A stretch of DNA of 64,000 bases. Source: DASQMT01 sp963835735. Its GTDB lineage: Bacteria > Actinomycetota > Thermoleophilia > Solirubrobacterales > Solirubrobacteraceae. The stretch spans positions 248,001 through 312,000 of the forward strand of contig CAWIGP010000005.1 in NCBI GenBank assembly GCA_963835735.1, in the 5' to 3' direction. Shown piece by piece: positions 61,401 through 64,000 of this stretch. The notes under the pieces were generated by a model. That model did no database searches. It was not told the origin of the DNA and saw only the letters and a list, made by a program, of their open reading frames with translations. Position numbers and translations under genes: made by a program. The number at the start of each line of letters is the position of its first letter. The stretch's first letter is position 1.

Positions 61401-61850
61401 TGCGCCGCCGATGCCGACGAAGCCGCCACCCTCCTGGATGTAACCCTGCAGCGCCGACTCCTGCGCCGCGTTGAGGAGATCCCCGTCGTTGTCGAGGAAG
61501 ACGATCGCGCGGTATTGGGCGAGGTTCTCGGCCGTGAAGGCGCTCGCGTCCTGGGTCGGCTCGACGTCGAAGTCGTTGTCTGCCCCGAGCGCCTCGAGCG
61601 CGGTGATACCGGCGTTGACCGTCGCGTCCGGCGTCCCGTGGAAGACGAGCACCTTGATCGGCACTGGGTCCTGTGCCATCGCGCCGGCGGCGCCGAGCAG
61701 GCAGGCTGCAGCCGCGAGCAGCGACGCGAGGAGCGCCCTGACGGCCAGGTGTCGGGTGGCGGTTCGGCCGCTCGCTCGGCGGGTCGTCCCCGTGACGAGC
61801 GCGTCAGATCGTTCGCACTCGCGCGCCGACAACAGCCATGCCTCACCCAT
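52482..61850 (-). CDS. giant secreted multidomain protein: ThuA, GSDH-like propeller, DUF1349-like x4, DUF1080, cupredoxin, PKD
   Basis: 3122 residues. Approximate order: signal peptide to about 59; ThuA 64-285; glucose/sorbosone dehydrogenase-like propeller 300-900, with CCHRGGGMGFDSEGNLYVTT, EIYAMGLRNPSRLFID and GNYGWPYC; PKD 910-980; Ig-like repeat 984-1078; four DUF1349/LamG-like domains (1087-1295, 1302-1522, 1527-1750, 1767-1982), each starting DxFDGTxLDxKW or similar; Ig-like repeat; DUF1080 2132-2348 nested inside an Ig-like repeat; cupredoxin 2437-2537 (FPHDVWVIEPG, YVCKLHAAVSEGRWQGM) nested inside another; four PKD domains 2614-2967; a duplicated linker (AGNPPPGPG); a basic C-terminal domain. 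It probably oxidises or hydrolyses sugars outside the cell and passes electrons to copper proteins. ATG has GGGAGGAA upstream and a consensus promoter. Confidence 0.9.
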   Translation of the reverse strand: MGEAWLLSARECERSDALVTGTTRRASGRTATRHLAVRALLASLLAAAACLLGAAGAMAQDPVPIKVLVFHGTPDATVNAGITALEALGADNDFDVEPTQDASAFTAENLAQYRAIVFLDNDGDLLNAAQESALQGYIQEGGGFVGIGGAAEAEPGSTFVGNLIGARPSDESETGTSEQVVVAGDRVHPATQDLPLEWTRQDVWYEWDPRPTGQVHTVARYRAPGAPAGDGTNTGGTDWPISWCRDFQGGRSFYTGMGRTAGSYDEAQFRSHLLGAIRWSAGMIRGGCKATISANYSGERLVDGASGDLAHTGESHGVAPAPNGWVFYIGRADCRTDAQRGAMIGQGPTPRILDFTNRNVGVGCGDVHIWDPAEYDGTVNSGDTLAAVLPVYGDRGGGAEINGKIEAGLLGITVSPDFEQTGHIYLQYFPTFNPDNPVHPGLADGDQRRITKMAKPRISRFTVDLETKQLELDSEVVIFEYDSQIYSCCHRGGGMGFDSEGNLYVTTGDSNSSQSTNGYSGNFQPARCPTGPPTEVSNNHCGNNNISYNDARRTAGNTNDYNGKMLRFNPIETILDGSQPLVGVGTTYSLPTATSPNGPNLFTGNEGSGSQTKPEIYAMGLRNPSRLFIDPETDTPYSAWVGPDAGSPSATQGPSTYENASQMPEAGNYGWPYCMGNQQAYRDRVADGSLRTANAAGYVSGGPAASPTQGWYDCEDLVNDSTNNTGLTVLPHETGTGMDAGRARPLNLWFSRGNPGGNNGCPTFPRELGADAAPNYGATPTQLCPYLTASGATVFNGPVYRYDDQAEDNSDRWPEYWDGRWFLQDFGNNSAKHGLLLDPATDQDGGKPVYADSLRGVLNWQANYMDSKFGPDGALYVQVYQGFFSTGPQAGLYRFSYTGGPDTPNPDPQFSTTGTANQIQFGLGSSGGVEYEWDFGDDTPVSNEPTPTHTYAAPGTFDVTLTVTYADGEELSRTIQVIVGDDAAAPTTTAQINGADPVPTYDDEVEVSLSASDGAQGTGVEWTEYSVDGGGFTRSDNTGEDEPFVTTFTVDGDGEHTVAFRSRDRAGNVEDDGQVSFTIQPEGGGGSSCLPQSDEFDGTALDAKWDVLREAGGGPQVADGSLSLPILQGDFIANDPLASNTLLQDTPSGEWTVTTRLDTTQIDANGEQAGLVIWKSENPNTFSKIVAIQSGAGNHQFEHIVTQEGAVDPPIPQSITPAPGGQLPDQVLLRARYDGTNVIGEFSGDNGATWTLVGQEGHAAPLQAPLRVGLVAFRGSNGGGTASFDWFRVHEGSEAGGPFECAAACATRSDDFDGALNTGRWSFRHPTTPATGDRAPRTEGGNLAFPLGSGAVDQAETGQIAFLGQPLPDGDFTVEAKINAPGLDEDDSRTDDPYAQVGLGLFQTNDDWIGVYHTRNGDNGSTNEGTYFEVKSETGGGRTIGPRVGQAAGASNLPTYWLRVTRSGDTLTAAYSLNGTQFTDLQVTLNVPEIFAPADGPVYIGPLGANGQITTTYEYVRFTPDVTCPGQCNPISDQFDGTELDPKWEIVNPVTGAEPTVGNGHLTLPVIPGDLFGGNGSAQMLLQQTPDDSWVATAKIAHANIDTDGEAAGLALINSFNPNHFVKTAVQYKSDTDPDTPGDQNGKWAERVLTSDGGAVTIPPETVPWPNSGALNLAGDYAWVRFVHDAAAGTITTWTSTNGTTFTQFGQAIDVEQYLNQPGGLRVGLFAKHDGSGDDEVDVDAFNVVAGTADPQTPGDDCGAGADQCPQNDEFDGTDLDDKWEVSNPNPAGLAVGGGNLTLTTAQGDVFGANFTAQNIVMQEVPDGQWTATTKLDHTAITVNGQAAGLVIYGQQNPNHFAKATLQFKTDVDPGTPGNQPGKWIERTLTTNGSLDPGYGGNFPNSGALTPPTDDLWIRARYDGTNVITEFSYDGETFTTQAPPVPASAYGPNGVTKIGLFVKHDGAGPATPVAFDSFTVEAESCGEVGDTTPPTTTHVLDPAEPDGDEDWFTTPVEVTLNATDNEGGSGVELTEYRFAGSEEWTAYDGPFTVDDEGRHTIQYRSTDAEGNTETPKSVSVKIDPNAPTTTALLNGEAPAPNYDGPVEVDLNADDGDGSGVRLTEIRVDGGDWQPYVEEETILNSAADLEKWNQAGPGGLNWMTEEGGFARTTGGLGMPWYPKEYGDFSFKLQWRDSSAGTNGNSGVFVRFPQPDEAVTRPASERYPCQVGSATSQPAWVAIYCGHEIQINDHQGDTQKTGGIYNFSPNNAEQAQIQPKGTWVDYEVRVVGQQYTIIRNGTVIKEFLNAPDIQSSRPGDPPTNDRQFARGYIGLQNHGNPDVIDFRNVRVLPLDEGSARGPVTVEGDGEHTVEYRSTDVAGNQEDVNEVTFTIGEGTGDATPPVTSHSLDPAEPGAGGTYDGPVDVTLSATDPDEGGPEPATHDVNASGFTWSPDTLDVAFRDVVRWNFPAGGFPHDVWVIEPGEAPDSAGREITDGPVSGGGPPVSETLDEAGTWTYVCKLHAAVSEGRWQGMVGSADVAPDTGAGEGSGVDFTEYRVNTDGATGEWARNDNEAGDDPFETSFTVSDAGEHVVEYRSVDEAGNEEAVKSVDFSIDERAPGAPIVQGFADPTSGPVPLLVRFSSTALDPDGGTVRYRWTVEGVGSVLGPSFEHTFTTAGEYVATVTATDDEGDTSSDTVTVTVGGTGNRAPTVDATSDVTSGPAPLAVQFGAAGEDPDGPEDDLRYAWDFGDGGASFEQAPRHTYMEPGTYTATVTVSDAGGASGTDTVVITVGNPPGNRPPTVEAAAFPGSGNAPLEVLLTADGTDPDGDELTYEWDFGDDSAAGAGDRVRHTYAAAGTYTATVTASDGNGGSDTAEVQVVVGNPPANQAPTVQAAADPSSGGAPLTVRFSASARDPEGGALLYRWSFGDGGEAGGAGATHTYGAPGTYTATITVTDPQGATATDDVEVVVSTPQGAGNPPPGPGAVSTPQAAGNPPPGPGFDATAAPAQRASFGLSRPASTKLARFLRRGLAFEVTCTEAMAGNATLEVKRKTARRSGLKRSTLAKKAVRCDGPGTERVTLKPSKRVRRALSKSNSSVQATLVVRLGVDGEATRSTTRSVSLGRP

Positions 61851-61945
61851 CGACTGTTCCTCCCATGGTCTCCCGGAGCATTCGCCCGACCGCCGAGAAC
61901 ATCTCCCTACCCGGCGATCGGAAGCGAAGTGCCTTTTGCGCGGAA

Positions 61946-61975
61946 CTAATACTCCTTTCTACCCCTCGGTGTCAA
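61946..61975 (-). promoter_or_regulatory. sigma-70-type promoter of the giant gene
   Basis: On the minus strand TTGACA (61970-61975) and GTATTA (61947-61952) are 17 bp apart, with an alternative TATTAG at 18. It lies about 95 bases upstream of the giant gene's ATG. A perfect -35 hexamer is rare in this GC-rich DNA. Confidence 0.65.
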
Positions 61976-62104
61976 AACTATCGGCGCAAATGGCAGCGGT
62001 CGTCCGCGCGACGGTGTGATCGCTCCGGTGCTCGGCGTCCGGCTACGCGGTGTCGAGCATCGGACCCGTGCCTGCAGGGCTGCCTCCCGCCTGCGCTCCG
62101 GGAG

Positions 62105-63554
62105 TTACACGACCCACCCGCGCGCGCGCTCGAGCGCGCGACGCCAGTCGGCGAGCAGCGCCGCGCGCTCGTCGGCGCCCATGCGCGGCTCATAGCGGCG
62201 CGCCTCGGTCCACATCGCGCGGGTGTCGGCCTCGGTCCACAGGCCCGCGGTCACGCCCGCGAGGTAGGCGGCGCCGAGCACGGTCGTCTCGGATACCTCC
62301 GGCACGACGACCGGCACGCCGAGCACGTCGGCCTGGAACTGCATCAGCCAGCCGTTCGCCGTCGCGCCGCCGTCAGCGCGCAGCTCCTGCAGCGCGACGC
62401 CCAGCGCGGTGTTCTGGGCGCGCACCGCGTCGGCCGTCTGGTACGCGATCGCCTCGAGCGTCGCACGGGCGAGGTGCGCACGCCCCGCGCCGCGCGTCAG
62501 GCCCACGATCGTGCCGCGCGCGTACGGATCCCAGTGCGGCGACCCGAGCCCGGTCAGCGCCGGCACGAAGTAGACGCCGTCGTTGCCGTCCAGCGACGCC
62601 GCCAGCGCCTCGGTCTCGTCGGCGCTCGCGATGATCCCCAGCCCGTCGCGCAGCCATTGCACGCCGGCGCCCGTCACGAACATGCTGGACTCGAGCGCGT
62701 AGTCGAGCCGGTCGCCGATCCCCCACGCGATCGTCGTGATCAGGCCCTGCTCGAGCAGCGGCGAGCCGGCGCCGGCGTGCTGGAGCAGGAAGTTGCCCGT
62801 GCCGTACGTGTTCTTCCCCAGCCCGGGCGCGTGGCAGGCCTGGCCGTAGAGCGCGGCCTGCTGGTCGCCCGCCATCCCGCACACGGGCACGCGGCCGCCG
62901 AACTCGGTCGTCTCACCGTATACCTGAGCGTTCCCGACCGGCTCGGGCAGCGAGCCGACCGGCACGCCGAGCAGGCCGCACAGTTCCTCGTCCCAGCGCC
63001 GCTCGCGGATGTTGAACAGCAGCGTGCGCGACGCGTTCGAGTAGTCGGAGACGTGGTGACCGGTCAGCTTGTAGACGAGCCAGGAGTCGATCGTGCCCGA
63101 GCGCCGCGCGCGCGTCGACGCCGCCGTGGCGCAGCAGCCACTCGTACTTGGTGCCGGAGAAGTACGCGTCGAGCACCAGCCCCGTGCGCTCGCGGAACAT
63201 CGGCTCGTGCCCGGCGGCGCGCAGCTCGTCGCAGCGGCCCGCCGTGCGGCGGTCCTGCCAGACGATCGCGCGGTGCAGCGGGCGGCCCGATTCGCGGTCC
63301 CACGCGACCGCCGTCTCGCGCTGGTTGGTGATCCCGATCCCGGCCAGGTCGTTGCCGCCGACGCCGGCGTCGTCGAGCGCCTCGCGCGCGACGCGGCGCG
63401 TGACGTCCCAGATCTCCTGGGCGTCGTGCTCGACCCATCCCGGGCGCGGGAAGTGCTGGCGAAACTCGGAGTACGCGCGCCCGCGCGGACGTCCTTCGGC
63501 GTCGAACACCAGGCACGTCGTCCCCGTCGTGCCCTGGTCGATGCCGAGGATCAT
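62105..63554 (-). pseudogene. glpK: glycerol kinase with one frameshift
   Basis: GlpK phosphorylates glycerol to glycerol-3-phosphate. The N-terminal half (LGIDQGTTGTTCLVFDAEG, GITNQRETAVAWDRESGRPL, AIVWQDRRTAGRCDEL, AYFSGTKYEWLL) and C-terminal half (GQQAALYGQACHAPGLGKNT-like DQQAALYGQ, GTGNFLLQHAG, GLGSPHWDPYARGTIVG, DGGATANGWLMQFQADVL) are both well conserved. Between them the frame is broken in a GC run at about 63098-63118, where a few codons before the GTIDSWLVYKLTG segment also seem to be missing. Without repair no full kinase is made. It is divergent from the dehydrogenase gene that starts 26 bases away. Confidence 0.85.
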
Positions 63555-63580
63555 GGCGGCGCAGCCTACGCTGTCGGGCG

Positions 63581-64000
63581 ATGAGGACGAACCGCTCCGC
63601 GGTGCTGCACGGGGTCGGCGACGTGCGGATCCAGGACCGGCCCGTGCCGGAGCCGGGCCCGCGCGAGGTGCTGGTCGAGATCGCCGCGGTCGGCGTGTGC
63701 GGCTCCGACGTGCACTACTACGAGCACGGGCGGATCGGCGACCACGTCGTGCGCGCGCCGCTCGTGCTCGGCCACGAGTCGGCGGGTCGCGTCGTGGCGC
63801 TCGGCGCGCAGGCGAGCAGGCACGCGGTCGGCGACCGCGTGACGCTCGAGCCCGGCGTGCCGTGCGGGCGCTGCCGCGAGTGCCGCGCCGGGCGCTACAA
63901 CCTCTGCCCCGACGTCGTGTTCTTCGGCACCCCGCCGGTCGACGGCGCGTTCACGGAGCACGTGGCCATCCACGAGGACTTCGCGTTCGCTCTGCCCGAC
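63581..64000 (+). CDS. zinc-dependent medium-chain dehydrogenase, polyol type (3' end beyond the window)
   Basis: The first 140 residues are visible. The GroES-like domain has the catalytic zinc ligands in VGVCGSDVHYYEHGRIGDH and LGHESAGRVVALG, and the structural zinc lobe PCGRCRECRAGRYNLCPD. The HYYEHGRIG segment is typical of sorbitol/xylitol dehydrogenases. It oxidises a polyol to a ketose with NAD+. It is divergent from glpK, which suggests a polyol/glycerol utilisation unit. The NAD-binding half lies outside the window. Confidence 0.88.
   Translation, partial: MRTNRSAVLHGVGDVRIQDRPVPEPGPREVLVEIAAVGVCGSDVHYYEHGRIGDHVVRAPLVLGHESAGRVVALGAQASRHAVGDRVTLEPGVPCGRCRECRAGRYNLCPDVVFFGTPPVDGAFTEHVAIHEDFAFALPD

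Noticed and set aside
1..64000. tRNA, rRNA, CRISPR array, replication origin or prophage
   Set aside because: No tRNA- or rRNA-like conserved segments, no regularly spaced identical repeats, no DnaA-box cluster and no phage structural genes were seen.

Overview
The window is about 64 kb of very GC-rich DNA with tightly packed genes, many GTG starts and repeated 4-base start/stop overlaps. The gene content points to the actinobacterial class Thermoleophilia, most likely order Solirubrobacterales (Solirubrobacter or Conexibacter type). The reasons are: the actinobacterial order pnp, M16 peptidase, dapB, dapA, rnj, ftsK, rodZ-like, cinA, thpR, recA, recX, rny, miaB, miaA, dapF, hflX; an actinobacterial-type DapD; an Rv2578c-type radical SAM protein carrying an intein; and giant secreted PKD/ThuA/sugar-dehydrogenase proteins. 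The placement is inference; no rRNA gene is present to confirm it.

Layout. 1-10.3 kb: hflX (cut by the left edge), a DUF429 protein, dapE-dapC, a small TetR/membrane-protein unit with a perfect palindromic operator, an ASCH-like gene with dapD, a Na+/H+ antiporter, a DsbA-like protein and dapF. 10.3-19.2 kb: accessory and housekeeping genes (miaA, FIST, SDR, DMT transporter, a frameshifted methyltransferase, an ECF sigma/anti-sigma pair). 19.2-34.9 kb: RNA modification, RNA decay and DNA repair core (Rv2578c-like radical SAM protein with intein and SOS box, miaB, rny, recX, recA, thpR, cinA, rodZ-like, ftsK), interrupted by a MerR/aldo-keto reductase pair and a secreted peptidase-like hydrolase. 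35-40.3 kb: a two-component system, a candidate structured RNA, an HD-GYP protein and an MFS permease. 40.3-48.2 kb: rnj, dapA, dapB, M16 peptidase, pnp. 49.3-61.9 kb: a secreted copper/carbohydrate locus made of a cupredoxin with a one-base frameshift, a Tat-type multicopper oxidase, a plastocyanin-like protein and a 3122-residue multidomain protein. 62.1-64 kb: a frameshifted glpK and the start of a zinc polyol-type dehydrogenase.

How the genes fit together. Six genes of the succinylase route to diaminopimelate and lysine (dapA, B, C, D, E, F) lie within 45 kb. The DapF copy has serine at both positions where the family has its catalytic cysteines. RNA turnover (rnj, rny, pnp), tRNA modification (miaA, miaB) and recombination (recA, recX) form the conserved backbone. 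The 49-62 kb locus looks like an exported oxidative machine: ThuA, a glucose/sorbosone-dehydrogenase-type propeller, DUF1080 and a cupredoxin on one chain, next to two soluble cupredoxins and a multicopper oxidase.

The most notable observations are the giant protein with domains nested inside Ig-like repeats; a family of three MITE-like palindromic elements (about 160-270 bp, imperfect terminal inverted repeats) that has not, to my knowledge, been described; the intein placed at the third iron-sulfur cysteine of an SOS-boxed radical SAM protein; the Ser/Ser DapF; and a candidate non-coding RNA with its own promoter and terminator. Several genes carry single-base frameshifts (methyltransferase, cupredoxin, glpK), one gene has lost its stop codon and one its start codon, so either real decay or assembly indels should be kept in mind.
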